Source of the DNA: Arsenophonus sp031446105
GTDB taxonomy: Bacteria > Pseudomonadota > Gammaproteobacteria > Enterobacterales > Enterobacteriaceae
DNA: 64,000 nucleotides
Assembly: GCA_031446105.1 (NCBI GenBank)
Contig: CP132907.1
Span: 62,001 to 126,000 of the forward strand
Direction of reading: 5' to 3'
This document shows positions 1-10,076 of this stretch, one piece after another; position 1 is the first letter of the stretch; each line of letters begins with the position of its first letter. The position numbers and the translations under genes were made by a program. A model generated the notes under the pieces. The model was not told where the DNA came from. It searched no databases and saw only the letters and a program-made list of their open reading frames with translations.

Positions 1-311
1 TTTAATTTAATTATTTTATTTTTAGTATTTTAATTTATAAAAAATATTTTTATATATTAATTTTTTGGAAAAATATTTTTTATAATTAATTTCATTATAT
101 AACACATAAAATTTGAAGTATTAGGCATAAAAAATAATAAATTATTTTATCAATATATAAAATATGAAAGTATTTATTTTTTAATAAATATTATATAAAT
201 AATAACTATTTTTTTATAATTTTATATTTTTTGTATACATACTAGTATTGTTTTAGATAAAAACATATATTTTATCATTTTTATTATAAATTTAAAAAAT
301 ACTAAAAATTA
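1..311. other. AT-rich non-coding stretch
   Basis: Almost pure A/T with stops in all frames. I see no gene, RNA or clear hairpin here. It ends at the 3' end of the minus-strand tRNA-Gln. Confidence 0.6.
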
Positions 312-386
312 TGGCTGGGGTACCAGGATTCGAACCTGGGAATGCCAGGATCAAAACCTGGTGCCTTACCGCTTGGCTATACCCCA
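312..386 (-). tRNA. glnU: tRNA-Gln (UUG)
   Basis: On the minus strand a 75-nt cloverleaf starts TGGGGTATAGCC and ends CCCCAGCCA, so the 3' CCA is encoded. The anticodon loop TTTTGAT gives anticodon TTG. The unusual U1-A72 end matches E. coli tRNA-Gln. It is the last gene of a minus-strand Met-Leu-Gln cluster with the order of E. coli metT-leuW-glnU, which in E. coli also lies close to glnS. Confidence 0.97.
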
Positions 387-414
387 AAAAATATTAATTA
401 TTATACGGTATGTG

Positions 415-498
415 TACGGGAGGCGAGATTTGAACTCGCATACCTTTGCAGTGCCAGAATCTAAATCTGGTGCGTCTACCGGATTTCGCCACTCCCGT
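415..498 (-). tRNA. leuW: tRNA-Leu (UAG)
   Basis: Minus-strand class II tRNA of about 84 nt, starting ACGGGAGTGGCG and ending CTCCCGTA. The anticodon loop TTTAGAT reads TAG. It has the long variable arm of leucine tRNAs. CCA is not encoded, since the next bases read CAC. The uridine at the wobble position is a known substrate class for CmoA/CmoB, both encoded later in this window. Confidence 0.96.
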
Positions 499-509
499 AA
501 AATTTTTAG

Positions 510-584
510 TGGCTACGACGGGAATTGAACCTGTAACCCCAGCGTTATGAGTGCTGTGCTCTAACCAGTTTGAGCTACGTAGCC
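510..584 (-). tRNA. metT: tRNA-Met (CAU), elongator
   Basis: Minus-strand tRNA starting GGCTACGTAGCTC and ending CGTAGCCA. The loop CTCATAA gives anticodon CAT. The first acceptor pair is G-C and the body follows E. coli metT rather than initiator tRNA, so this is the elongator. CCA is not encoded. It is the first gene of the minus-strand three-tRNA cluster. Confidence 0.95.
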
Positions 585-1388
585 TTATAATTTTATATAA
601 CTTGCTATTTTAGCAAAAATTATGCGCATATTGAATAAAATCGTCAACTATTTTTTAAAATTTTTATATAAATATATTTTATTATTCAAGATAGATCATT
701 TATATAAAATATTTTTTGAAAATTTATTGATACATTTTGTATATGTAATTAATTTTTATGAAAAAATATTAATTAATAATTAATTTATCTTATTTTTTTT
801 AAGTTTATTTAATTTTAATTATTAAATATATTACAAGCATTAAAAATATAATTAATTATGTTTAATTGTATAAAAAATGCATAAAAATTATTTAATAAGT
901 TATTTTTTTAGAAATTTTACAAAATTTTTATTTATTTTTCAGTAAAAACATCTTAAATATATTATATTTTATGTGTTTTTTTGATTTATTAAAAAATACA
1001 ATCGATATTGTTAATCATATAAATTATTCTGGATTAAGAATTTATAATAAAAAATAGTAGATTTTATATTATTTATTTATTGTTTAAAGTAGTTTTAAAT
1101 TTTTAATAAGCCATTTTTTTTAAAAAAATTATTTTATAATAGCATTTATTTTAAAAAATAAAATTTATTTTCTATAAAAATAAAAAATATGTGATATAGA
1201 TTTGTAATTTTTATTAATATTGATTTTTAAAATAAAAATAGAATTTTTATAAAATAAAAATATTTTAATTTTATAGAAAATAGTTTTTTTGGATATAATG
1301 GTATTGTTATTGCTAATTATTATAAATATTTTATTAAAATAATTATTTTTGATTTTTCTTATTCTTTTATTAGGAAGGAGTAATAATA
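585..1388. other. AT-rich gap between tRNA cluster and glnS
   Basis: About 800 bp with no convincing coding sequence. In E. coli the nag genes lie between this tRNA cluster and glnS, so this is probably the eroded scar of lost nag genes (inference from synteny). A strong Shine-Dalgarno for glnS, AGGAAGGAG, sits at 1372-1380. Confidence 0.5.
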
Positions 1389-3056
1389 GTGAAAATATCA
1401 AAAAGTATTCAAAAAAATTTTGTTCGACAAATAATTGATCAAGATTTATCTATAAATAAATATAATTATATACATACTCGTTTTTCACCTGAACCAAATG
1501 GGTATTTGCATATTGGTCATGCTAAAGCAATTTGTTTAAATTTTGGTATTGCAGAAGATTATCATGGTAAATGTAATTTACGCTTTGATGATACAAATCC
1601 AGTTCAAGCAAATATTAAATATATTAATTCTATTCAAAAAGATTTGCAATGGTTAGGTTTTAATTGGAATGATGAAATTAAATATGCTTCAGATTATTTT
1701 GATAAACTTTATCAGTATGCAATAGAACTTATTCAGAAAGGTTTAGCTTATGTAGATGAATTAAATCCGAATGACATTCGTGAATATCGTGGTACATTAA
1801 AACATGTTGGTAAAAATAGCCCTTATCGGGATAGGAAAATTAACGATAATTTAAAATTATTTGAGAAAATGAGAAATGGTAAATTTAAAGAAGGACAGGC
1901 TTGTTTACGTGCAAAAATTGATATGTCATCTCCATTTATTGTTATGCGCGACCCTGTTTTATATAGAATAAAATATGTAAAACATTATCAATTAGGTAAT
2001 CAATGGTGTATTTATCCGATGTACGATTTTAGTCATTGTATTTCTGATGCATTAGAGGGTATCACACACTCACTTTGTACGCTAGAATTTCAAGATAATC
2101 GACGTTTATATAATTGGATATTAAGCAATATTACTATTGACCATCATCCAAAACAATATGAGTTTTCTCGATTAAATCTTACATATACAGTAATGTCAAA
2201 ACGTAAATTAAAAAAATTAGTAGATAATAATTTTGTAGAAAATTGGGATGACCCAAGAATGCCAACTATCTCTGGATTACGTCGTCGGGGTTATACTGCA
2301 AATTCTATACGTGAATTTTGTCGCCGTATTGGTATTACTAAACAAGATAATAGAGTTGAAATGATTGCATTGGAATCTTGTATTCGTGATGATTTGGATA
2401 AAATAGCGCCACGTGTAATGGCAGTATTAAATCCTGTTAAAGTAGTAATTGAAAATATGGATATTAATCAAGAAATATTCCTTGATATTTTAAATCATCC
2501 AAAAAAACCTGAAATGGGTATTAGAAAAGTACCATTTAATAGAGAAATTTATATAGATCGTGCTGATTTTCGTGAAGAATTTCATAAAGACTATAAACGT
2601 TTAGTTTTAAATCAAAAAGTACGTTTAAGAAATTCTTATATTATTCAAGCTAATCGTGTCGATAAAGATTTAAAGGGAAATATTGTTACTATTTATTGTA
2701 CTTATTATCCTGATACTTTAAATAAAGTTCCCAGTAATTTGCATAAAGTAAAAGGTGTAATTCATTGGGTTAGTGTATTACATGGTATTTCTGCAGAAAT
2801 TCGATTATATAATAGTTTATTTAATGTAGTTTCACCAGATTCAGATAAAGATTTTTTAAAAAATATTAATCCATTTTCTTTAGTCAAATGTAAAGGTGTT
2901 GTTGAACCAACTTTAATGATGTCAAATCCTGGGGAAGTCTATCAATTTGAGCGAGAAGGTTATTTTTGTACTGATATTTATTGTCATAACAAAGAGCATT
3001 TAGTATTTAATCGTACTGTTTCATTAAGAGATACTTGGATGAAAAGTAAGATTTGA
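1389..3056 (+). CDS. glnS: Glutaminyl-tRNA synthetase
   Basis: Class I aminoacyl-tRNA synthetase that charges tRNA-Gln in the cytoplasm. The 555-aa product matches E. coli GlnS (554 aa) along its whole length. The HIGH signature is at residues 41-44 inside PEPNGYLHIGH, and the KMSKS-like motif is VMSKRK near residue 270. The start is a GTG eight bases after the Shine-Dalgarno AGGAAGGAG, the best ribosome site in this part of the window. A tRNA-Gln gene lies about 1 kb upstream, as in E. coli. The C-terminal anticodon-binding domain is complete and ends FNRTVSLRDTWMKSKI. Nothing suggests decay. Confidence 0.98.
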   Translation: MKISKSIQKNFVRQIIDQDLSINKYNYIHTRFSPEPNGYLHIGHAKAICLNFGIAEDYHGKCNLRFDDTNPVQANIKYINSIQKDLQWLGFNWNDEIKYASDYFDKLYQYAIELIQKGLAYVDELNPNDIREYRGTLKHVGKNSPYRDRKINDNLKLFEKMRNGKFKEGQACLRAKIDMSSPFIVMRDPVLYRIKYVKHYQLGNQWCIYPMYDFSHCISDALEGITHSLCTLEFQDNRRLYNWILSNITIDHHPKQYEFSRLNLTYTVMSKRKLKKLVDNNFVENWDDPRMPTISGLRRRGYTANSIREFCRRIGITKQDNRVEMIALESCIRDDLDKIAPRVMAVLNPVKVVIENMDINQEIFLDILNHPKKPEMGIRKVPFNREIYIDRADFREEFHKDYKRLVLNQKVRLRNSYIIQANRVDKDLKGNIVTIYCTYYPDTLNKVPSNLHKVKGVIHWVSVLHGISAEIRLYNSLFNVVSPDSDKDFLKNINPFSLVKCKGVVEPTLMMSNPGEVYQFEREGYFCTDIYCHNKEHLVFNRTVSLRDTWMKSKI

Positions 3057-3214
3057 TTTTTTTAAAAGTTTTTATATAAATATATTATGATAATTATATA
3101 AAAATATTTTTTATTAGACATATTTTTTAAAATATTATTTTATATAATTTATGGTTTATTAAAAAATAATTGTTTATTTAAAATTTTATTTTAAAATGTT
3201 ATTTTAAAATTAAA

Positions 3215-3736
3215 TTATTTTTTTAAATGAAGTTCTTTAGATATTTGTTTTACCCAATTTTTGATCCGTTTATTTGTTAGTTCATGTTGTCTATCTTCGT
3301 CAATAGGAAGACCAACAAAATAATTTTCATTAATAAGTCCTTTAGATGCTTCAAAATAATAACCTTTTCTTGAACAGTGACCAATAATAGTTGCACCATT
3401 AGGTTGAATAATGTCTTTTATAATACCCATGGCATCACAAAAATATTCAGCATAATCTTCTTGATCACCACAACCAAAAATAGCAACTTTTTTTTTCTTA
3501 AAATTAATTGTTTTTAATGTTGAAAAAAAATCATCCCAATCACATTGTGCTTCTCCATAATACCATGTAGGAATACCAAATAATAATATATTAAATTTTT
3601 CAATATCTTTTTTATTGCTCTTGGCGATATCATAAACTTTAGCAATATTTGATCCACCGAGAGTTTTTTGAATTATTTTAGCAATATTTTCTGTATTACC
3701 AGTATCACTACCAAAAAAAATGCCTATTATTGCCAT
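3215..3736 (-). CDS. fldA: Flavodoxin 1
   Basis: Small FMN electron carrier. In enterobacteria it feeds electrons to reductases such as MetH reactivation, IspG/IspH and biotin synthase. The 173 aa match E. coli FldA (176 aa). The FMN phosphate loop GSDTGNTENIAK starts near residue 9, and the isoalloxazine-binding loops are PTWYYGEAQCDWDD and FGCGDQEDYAEYFCDA. An AGAGG Shine-Dalgarno precedes the ATG. In E. coli fur follows fldA. Here only 158 bp separate it from glnS, so fur is gone from this place. Retention fits with ispE in this window, since IspG/IspH need flavodoxin (inference). Confidence 0.97.
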   Translation of the reverse strand: MAIIGIFFGSDTGNTENIAKIIQKTLGGSNIAKVYDIAKSNKKDIEKFNILLFGIPTWYYGEAQCDWDDFFSTLKTINFKKKKVAIFGCGDQEDYAEYFCDAMGIIKDIIQPNGATIIGHCSRKGYYFEASKGLINENYFVGLPIDEDRQHELTNKRIKNWVKQISKELHLKK

Positions 3737-4650
3737 AAAATATTGTAACCTCTTTGATATTAAAAATTATTTTTTATTTGAATGAGCAATTTTTATTATA
3801 AATAAATATTCATTAATAAAAAAATAATAGTTTTTTTGAAATATTATTTTTTTAAAAAATAAAACAGTAAATATGATAATATTTTTTATAATATCTGAAC
3901 AATTATGCTTAATTCAAGTGATATTTATTTTTTTCATAGATTTAAATTTTATTTTATTTTAAATAAAAATTAATTAATAAACTTATAGAAATATTTAAAA
4001 TAAAAATTATCTATTTTTAAATATATTTATTAATAATTTTATATATAAAATAAATATCTTAAAAATTAGTTTCTATTAAAATTGTTTTTTATGAAGATAT
4101 TAATACTATTTAGTAATATTAATAATTTTTTATATTCTTTTTTAATTGTTTTTATTTTAATTTATTAAAATATTTAAAATTTTCAGATAATCAGAAAAAT
4201 TTTAAAAATATTTTTATTTATTAAAAGTTATAATATAAAAATATTAAATATATATGTTTTTTTAAAAAAATATTTTTTTGTTAAAATTTTATTTTTTTTA
4301 ATAAAAATTATATTTGAGTAAAAAATATTTTATATAATTTTTTTTATAAGTGAAAAGTATTTATTTTTTATAAATTGTGATCAATGTTATATTAATACAC
4401 AAATTTTATATTTTTATAAAAATAGTTTTGAATTACATTTTCATATAAATTATTTTTTATTAATATATAAAATATGCATTAAATTTTTAATTATTAAAAA
4501 TTTTTTCATTTTTTAGATAAAAATAATTAATAAAAGATATAGATAAAAAATATTATATTTTTTATAAAAATTAATAATTATAAAATATACATTATATATT
4601 ATTAAATATTTGCAGATATTATTAATTAGAGAATTATAAATTTATAATTT
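3737..4650. other. AT-rich gap, fldA to corB
   Basis: About 910 bp with no recognisable gene. E. coli has seqA-side genes upstream of fldA and grpE next to corB, so a deletion joining these two regions probably lies here. I could not see any GrpE-like or SeqA-like translated segment on either strand. Confidence 0.45.
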
Positions 4651-5928
4651 TTATGTTATCAGAGAGCAATCAATACATGTTGCTTTTACTTTTTTTATGA
4701 CATTACCATGAACAGATAATACTTCAAAATGATATTTTCCTATTTGAATTTTAGTATTTAAAATTGGTATATCACCGAGTTCTTCTAATAATAACCCGTT
4801 AATAGTTCTAGCACCTTCAATTGGTAAATGCCAATTAAAAGTTTTATTAATTTCTCTTATATTAGTAGCACCATCAATTAAAATTGACCCATCTAGTTGT
4901 GGTAAAACTTCTTGAGATAAATTTGGAAATATAGATGCAGTAAAATCTCCAACAATTTCCTTAAGAATATCCTCTACTGTTATTAGTCCTTGAATATCTC
5001 CATATTCATCAACGATAATTCCTATTTTTTCATTTTTTCGTTGAAATTTAATTAATTGTATATTTAATGAAGTGTTATTTGGAATAAAATAAATTTTATC
5101 GGCAGCTTTAATTAAATTTTTTTTATTAAATTCTTGTTTTTCTACCATTAATCTATAAGCTTCACGTATACGTAATATGCCAATTATGTCATCTAGAGTA
5201 TCTCTATAAAGTACAATTCTTCCATGTGGAGAATGAGTTAATTGACGAATGATTAATTTCCAATTTGTATTAATATCAATACCAATTATTTCATGTCTAG
5301 GAACCATGATATCTCCAACGGTAACTTTTTCTAAATCTAAAATTGAAATCAACATATTTTGATTTTGACGAGATAATTTAGTTTTAGATTCATTTACAAT
5401 AGTACGTAATTCATCTTTTGTTATGCCATAGTTATTTATGATAGGTGATTTTATACGAAAAAGATGCATAAATATTATGGTCATTGCATTAAATAACCAG
5501 ATAATTGGCAACAGTATTTTTTGTAAGGGTTTTAAAAAAATACTGCTAGGAAAAGCAATTTTTTCTGGGTACAATGTTGCTATTGTTTTTGGTAAAACTT
5601 CAGCAAAAAGTAAAATTACAAAAGTTAAAATACCAGTTGTAATAGCAACGCCGATATGACCATAAATTCTCATTCCAATGATGGTGGCCAATGATGACGC
5701 TAAAATATTAATAAGATTATTCCAAATTAAGATAAGACTTATTAATCGTTCTGGATGTTTTAATAATTCTTCTACTCTTTGAGCAGATCGGTTGCCATTT
5801 TTTGCTAAATGTCTTAAACGATATTTATTTAAACTCATCATTCCTGTTTCTGAAGCAGAAAAATAAGCTGATAAAATAATCATTACAATCAGTATTATAA
5901 TTAAAGTATTTGTTGAAACTTGCTCCAA
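4651..5928 (-). CDS. corB: CNNM/CorB-family membrane protein with CBS domains (YfjD)
   Basis: Inner-membrane protein of the CNNM/CorB family, linked to Mg2+ transport in several bacteria. It has 425 aa (E. coli YfjD about 428). Residues 1 to about 190 form the DUF21 membrane domain, with motif FSASETGMMSLNKYRLRHLA and further helices near 60-85, 90-115 and 130-155. A CBS pair spans about 200-325 (VGDIMVPRHEI; VDEYGDIQGLITVEDILKEIVGD). A C-terminal CorC_HlyC domain spans about 340-420. Its place beside rpsP matches E. coli, where ypjD and ffh lie between. Haemolysin-C-like transporter is an older name. The transported ion cannot be read from sequence. Confidence 0.93.
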   Translation of the reverse strand: MEQVSTNTLIIILIVMIILSAYFSASETGMMSLNKYRLRHLAKNGNRSAQRVEELLKHPERLISLILIWNNLINILASSLATIIGMRIYGHIGVAITTGILTFVILLFAEVLPKTIATLYPEKIAFPSSIFLKPLQKILLPIIWLFNAMTIIFMHLFRIKSPIINNYGITKDELRTIVNESKTKLSRQNQNMLISILDLEKVTVGDIMVPRHEIIGIDINTNWKLIIRQLTHSPHGRIVLYRDTLDDIIGILRIREAYRLMVEKQEFNKKNLIKAADKIYFIPNNTSLNIQLIKFQRKNEKIGIIVDEYGDIQGLITVEDILKEIVGDFTASIFPNLSQEVLPQLDGSILIDGATNIREINKTFNWHLPIEGARTINGLLLEELGDIPILNTKIQIGKYHFEVLSVHGNVIKKVKATCIDCSLIT

Positions 5929-7769
5929 AATAAAGTTCCTATTTTATTTTATTTATTATAATAAAAATTCAATAAAAATTAAAAAATGATTTTACATATT
6001 GCAAGATATTTACTTTATAAAAAGAATTATACTAAAAATTTATTAATATTTTTAAATAATCATGGTTTTATATATTCTCTTATATAAATACTGATATGTT
6101 ATTATAAATAAATCATAATATTTTTTAACAAAAAAATGTAATTTCTTTTGTTGATTTTTTGTGATAATCATAATGAATAAAAAAAATATTTTTAATCAAA
6201 AGATTATTTATAATGAAATTTTTGATTATTGATAATAAATTTTATAAAAATAATTTATTTTTGTATTTAAATATGCTTATAGAAATTAAATATTCTTTTT
6301 ATAATTTTTTCTAAAAATTATTTTTTTAAATATTATTTAACGATTTATAGTCTATATAAAATAATTATATTTTATATAAAATAATAAATGAAATTTATAA
6401 AAGATTTGTATATATTAAAAATATAAATTATGTTATCGCTTTTTAAGCGTCTTTAATAATAAAAGTAATTAATATTAAAATAAAATATATCTTTTTTTAA
6501 AATGGGTAAAATGAATTATTAAAGATAATTATTATTTTTTTATAAAAAATCAAGTATTATATTAATATAATTCTTAGATTTATAAAGGTTAATAATTATT
6601 GTGTTTTTATTTTATAAAAATGATATATTTTTGTAATATCAATTAAGTTATCTGCAATGATTTTTTTTAGATAAGGTTTAATTTGCATTTTATAAAAATG
6701 TATTAAACAAGAAATATTAATAATTTAAAAAATATTTAAGGATTATATCTAAAGATTTAGCAGTATTTTTAAATATTTTTATTGATTTTGAATGGATAAT
6801 TTCATGAATACAATATATATAATGTTGTATTAATAAAAATTTTTATAAAAGAAAAAATATGATTTTTTCATATATAATTAATTTTTTTTAAATTGTATAA
6901 TCCAGAATATGTGTTCCAAATATAAAAAACTGTTGTTTTTTTTATTTGTTTTTTGATATTTTTATTTTAGATTTTTTATTATATTTAATAATATAAAAAA
7001 ATAATTTTTAGTATTTAAAGTAATTGAGTAACTATTTATTTTTTAGCATTCTTTGATAATATGTTTTAAGAATTAATATTTTTTGATTTGTTAATAATTT
7101 TGATATATTTTAGTAATTATTTTAATTTATGTATTATAGAACATTTATAGATAATTTTTTGTTTTTTTAATAAAATAATAATGATTATAAAATATTTTTT
7201 AATATTCTTTAGTTAATAAATTATTATTGAGCATTAGTTATTTTTATTAAAATAAAAAAGATATTAGTTATTTTTTAATAAGTATTCAGTATTTTATTTT
7301 AAAAATTTATTAAATTTATTAAATTTTATAGAATATAAAAAAATCATGTTAATAAAAAAAATATAAAAATAATAGAGTTTTATCTAAGATAAATCATAAT
7401 AAATAATGTTTTTTTTGACATAAAAGTTATGATTCTATTTTAAAAAAAGCAGAAATATTATAAAAATAATGTAAAAATGTATAGTAAAATGTTCTATATA
7501 AAATTATAGAAATTTAATTAAGATTTTTTTAATTATTTTATATTATAGAATAAATAATTCATATAATGAAAATAAATAAATATTATTAAATTAATAGTTT
7601 TTATAGTATGTAAAGAAAATTATTTATTTTTTATAAAAAATAAAATTTGAGTATAAAATATTAGTATTTTAATTGTTTTTTTGTGCACAAAAGAGTAAAA
7701 TATTTTTTTTATTAATTAAATTTTTATTTAAATGATTTTAGTATTTTTTGAACTAATTAAGAGAATTTT
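5929..7769. other. 1.8 kb AT-rich gap at the ffh/ypjD position
   Basis: No open frame of note. By E. coli synteny, ypjD (minus) and ffh (plus, just before rpsP) belong here. I searched by eye for the Ffh GTPase motifs and the methionine-rich M domain and found neither. AT-rich inverted repeats occur, such as TAATCAAAA with TTTTGATTA near 6195-6235, as expected in such DNA. Confidence 0.45.
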
Positions 7770-8012
7770 ATGGTAATAATCCGTTTAGCTAGATGTGGTG
7801 CGAAAAAACGTCCATTTTATCAAGTGGTTGTTACAGATAATCGTAATGCACGTGATGGTCGTTTTATTGAACGAATAGGTTTTTTTAACCCAATTGCATC
7901 AGGTCGAGCAAAAAAAATATTTTTAAAATTAGATCGCATTGATTATTGGATTTCTGTAGGTGCACAAATTTCTAACCGTGTTTTCACGTTAATTAAACAA
8001 CTAAAAAAATAG
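7770..8012 (+). CDS. rpsP: 30S ribosomal protein S16
   Basis: Small-subunit protein needed for 30S assembly. The 80 aa match E. coli S16 (82 aa): it starts MVIIRLARCGAKKRPFYQVV and keeps RNARDGRFIERIGFFNP. First gene of the rpsP-rimM-trmD-rplS operon, all on the plus strand and in the E. coli order. The start ATG follows AAGAGAA at a short distance. The C-terminal tail is slightly shortened but otherwise ordinary. Confidence 0.97.
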   Translation: MVIIRLARCGAKKRPFYQVVVTDNRNARDGRFIERIGFFNPIASGRAKKIFLKLDRIDYWISVGAQISNRVFTLIKQLKK

Positions 8013-8027
8013 TTTATTTTTTTATAT

Positions 8028-8569
8028 ATGATTAAAAAAAAAATATCAATTTAATTCATCCAATTGTATTAGGAAGATTAGGTTCAACATATGGAGTTAA
8101 TGGTTGGATGAAAGTATTTTCATTTACTGAAAATATTCAAGATATTTTTAATTATCAACCATGGTTTGTTAAATTGTTCAAAGAATGGTACAAATTAGAA
8201 ATAGAAGATTGGAAATATGATAATAAAAATATTTTTATAAAATTTAAAAATATTTATGATAAAGAACATGCTAATTTAATGATTAATTATAAAATTATAG
8301 TAGATTCAGCACAGTTTCCTATTCTTAAAAATGGTGAATACTATTGGAAAGATTTGATTGGTTGTAAAATTTTTAATACTCAAAGTTATTATTTGGGTTG
8401 TGTAACAAATTTAATTGTAACAGGAGCAAATGATGTATTAATATCAAAAAACTTTAAAGATTTTTTTGGAATTAAAGAAAGACTAATACCATTTATTTAT
8501 AAAAAAGTTATAAAGAAAGTTGATATTAATACTAAAATAATTCAAGTAGACTGGGATCCAAGTTTTTAA
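8028..8569 (+). CDS. rimM: Ribosome maturation factor RimM, frame broken at a poly(A) tract
   Basis: RimM binds S19 and helps maturation of the 30S head. From 8045 the frame reads INLIHPIVLGRLGSTYGVNGWMKVF and continues to the stop, matching E. coli RimM including its PRC-barrel end KKVDINTKIIQVDWDPSF. This conserved frame has no ATG until 8108, which would remove the first conserved strand. The ATG at 8028 is out of frame: ATG ATT is followed by ten A (8034-8043), and eleven A would join it to the conserved frame, giving about 180 aa (E. coli 182). So this is either a single-A deletion rescued by slippage, initiation at a rare codon such as ATT (8054), or a sequencing error. Function is probably retained because the rest is well conserved. 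Confidence 0.85.
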
Positions 8570-8600
8570 AGATTTTTTAAATATTTTTAGTGGAAAAATT

Positions 8601-9343
8601 ATGTGGATTTGGACTATTAGCTTATTTCCTAAAATGTTTCATGCAATAACAAATTATGGCATAACAAGTCGTGCAATAAAAAAAAAACTATTGAGAATAG
8701 AGTGCTCTGATTTAAGAGATTATGCTCATGATAAAAGACGTACTGTAGATGATCGTCCTTATGGTGGAGGGCCGGGAATGTTAATGATGTTTCAACCTAT
8801 TAGGGATGCAATTAATACCGCAAAATCTTTTATGGGTCGGGATGCTACAGTGATTTATCTTTCACCACAAGGTAGAAAACTAAATCAAAAAGGTATTTTT
8901 GAATTATTATTAAAAAAAAAATTATTTTAATATGTGGTCGATATCAAGGTATAGATCAAAGAATTATTGAAAGTGAAATTAATGAAGAATGGTCAATAGG
9001 TAATTATGTTCTTACTGGTGGAGAATTAGCTGCAATGGTAATGATTGACGCTATTTCTCGTTTTATTCCTGGTGTTTTAGGTCATAAGCAATCAGCAGCA
9101 GAAGATTCTTTTATAACAGGATTATTTAATCCACCTTATTATACACGTCCTAAATCATTAGACAACATGGTAGTGCCTGATGTTTTGTTGTCTGGTAATC
9201 ATAATAAAATTCACCGTTGGAAAAAAAAACAGGCATTAGGATGTACTTGGCTTAAAAGACCTAAACTTTTGATAAATTTAAAATTAACTCAAGAACAAAA
9301 AATGTTGTTATTAGAATTTCAACAGGAGTATAAAAAAAAATAA
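8601..9343 (+). CDS. trmD: tRNA (guanine-N1)-methyltransferase TrmD, frame broken at a poly(A) tract
   Basis: TrmD makes m1G37 in tRNAs with G36 and prevents frameshifting. It is normally essential. The first part (8601-8930) covers MWIWTISLFPKMF through VIYLSPQGRKL and stops soon after ten A at 8912-8921. The second part resumes in another frame as ILICGRYQGIDQRIIE, then EEWSIGNYVLTGGELAAM and RFIPGVLG, through to the end at 9343. With eleven A the two parts join as one 247-aa protein (E. coli 255) with the SAM-binding trefoil-knot motifs intact. Both halves are conserved, so this looks like a recent lesion, a slippage-rescued gene or a homopolymer error rather than a pseudogene. A GGA ribosome site precedes the ATG. 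Confidence 0.88.
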
Positions 9344-9416
9344 TAATATATTTTATAAAATTAATAATATATTTAATATATATTTTTTGTAATGGTTTTT
9401 TTGAAAAAAGGTAACT

Positions 9417-9770
9417 ATGAATAATATTATTCAAGAATTTGAAAAAGAACAAATAAAAAATTGTATTCCATTATTTAGACCAGGTGATTCTATAGAAGTT
9501 AAAGCGTGGGTCGTGGAAGGTTCTAAAAAAAGGTTACAGGCATTTGAAGGTTTAGTAATTGCTATGCGTAATCGTGGTTTTCAATCTTCATTTACTTTAA
9601 GAAAAATTTCAAATGGAGAAGGTATTGAAAGAGTATTTCAAACTTATTCACCAATTATAGATAGTATTATTGTAAAACGGTATGGCGTTGTGCGTAGGGC
9701 TAAATTATATTATTTAAGAGGGCGTTCTGGAAAAACAGCTCGTATTAAAGAACGTCTTAATATCAAGTAA
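9417..9770 (+). CDS. rplS: 50S ribosomal protein L19
   Basis: Large-subunit protein at the 30S-50S interface. The 117 aa match E. coli L19 (115 aa), with FRPGDSIEVKAWVVEGSKKR, the block RKISNGEGIERVFQTYSP and the basic C-terminus RSGKTARIKERLN. It is the last gene of the rpsP operon, 73 bp after trmD, with AAAAAGGTAACT before the ATG as ribosome site. It is intact, unlike the two genes before it. Confidence 0.98.
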   Translation: MNNIIQEFEKEQIKNCIPLFRPGDSIEVKAWVVEGSKKRLQAFEGLVIAMRNRGFQSSFTLRKISNGEGIERVFQTYSPIIDSIIVKRYGVVRRAKLYYLRGRSGKTARIKERLNIK

Positions 9771-10076
9771 TTTTTATTTTTTAAAAAAAATTGTATTTGA
9801 AAAATCAAGATAGTCTAATAATATCAAATTGCTATGTTTTTAAATTTTTCTTATGAGAAATTTTAGTAAATTTTGTGTTTTATTTATATAATAAATTTAT
9901 TAATTTCAAAAGATTGATATTTTGATTTTTTTATAAAGTTATATTTTTATCTTATTTTAAAAAAAATAATTTTAATAAATGTTATATATAAAAAAGAAAA
10001 ATAATTTTTTTTAAACAATATAAATTATTTAAGCATAAAGTAAATAAATGTTATTGGAATATAAGGTAGATTAATT
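9771..10076. other. Short AT-rich gap at the aroF position
   Basis: About 300 bp of A/T with no frame. In E. coli aroF sits between rplS and tyrA in this orientation, so aroF is deleted apart from possible unreadable debris. AAGG at 10063-10066 may serve the next gene. Confidence 0.45.

Noticed and set aside
1165..1401. 78-codon minus-strand frame before glnS
   Set aside because: Only Ile/Lys/Asn/Phe repeats from AT-rich DNA, overlaps the glnS start, and has no ribosome site or homology.
6195..6235. Inverted repeat near the corB start as an operator
   Set aside because: A/T-only arms of this length are expected by chance in such DNA, and the distance from corB is large.
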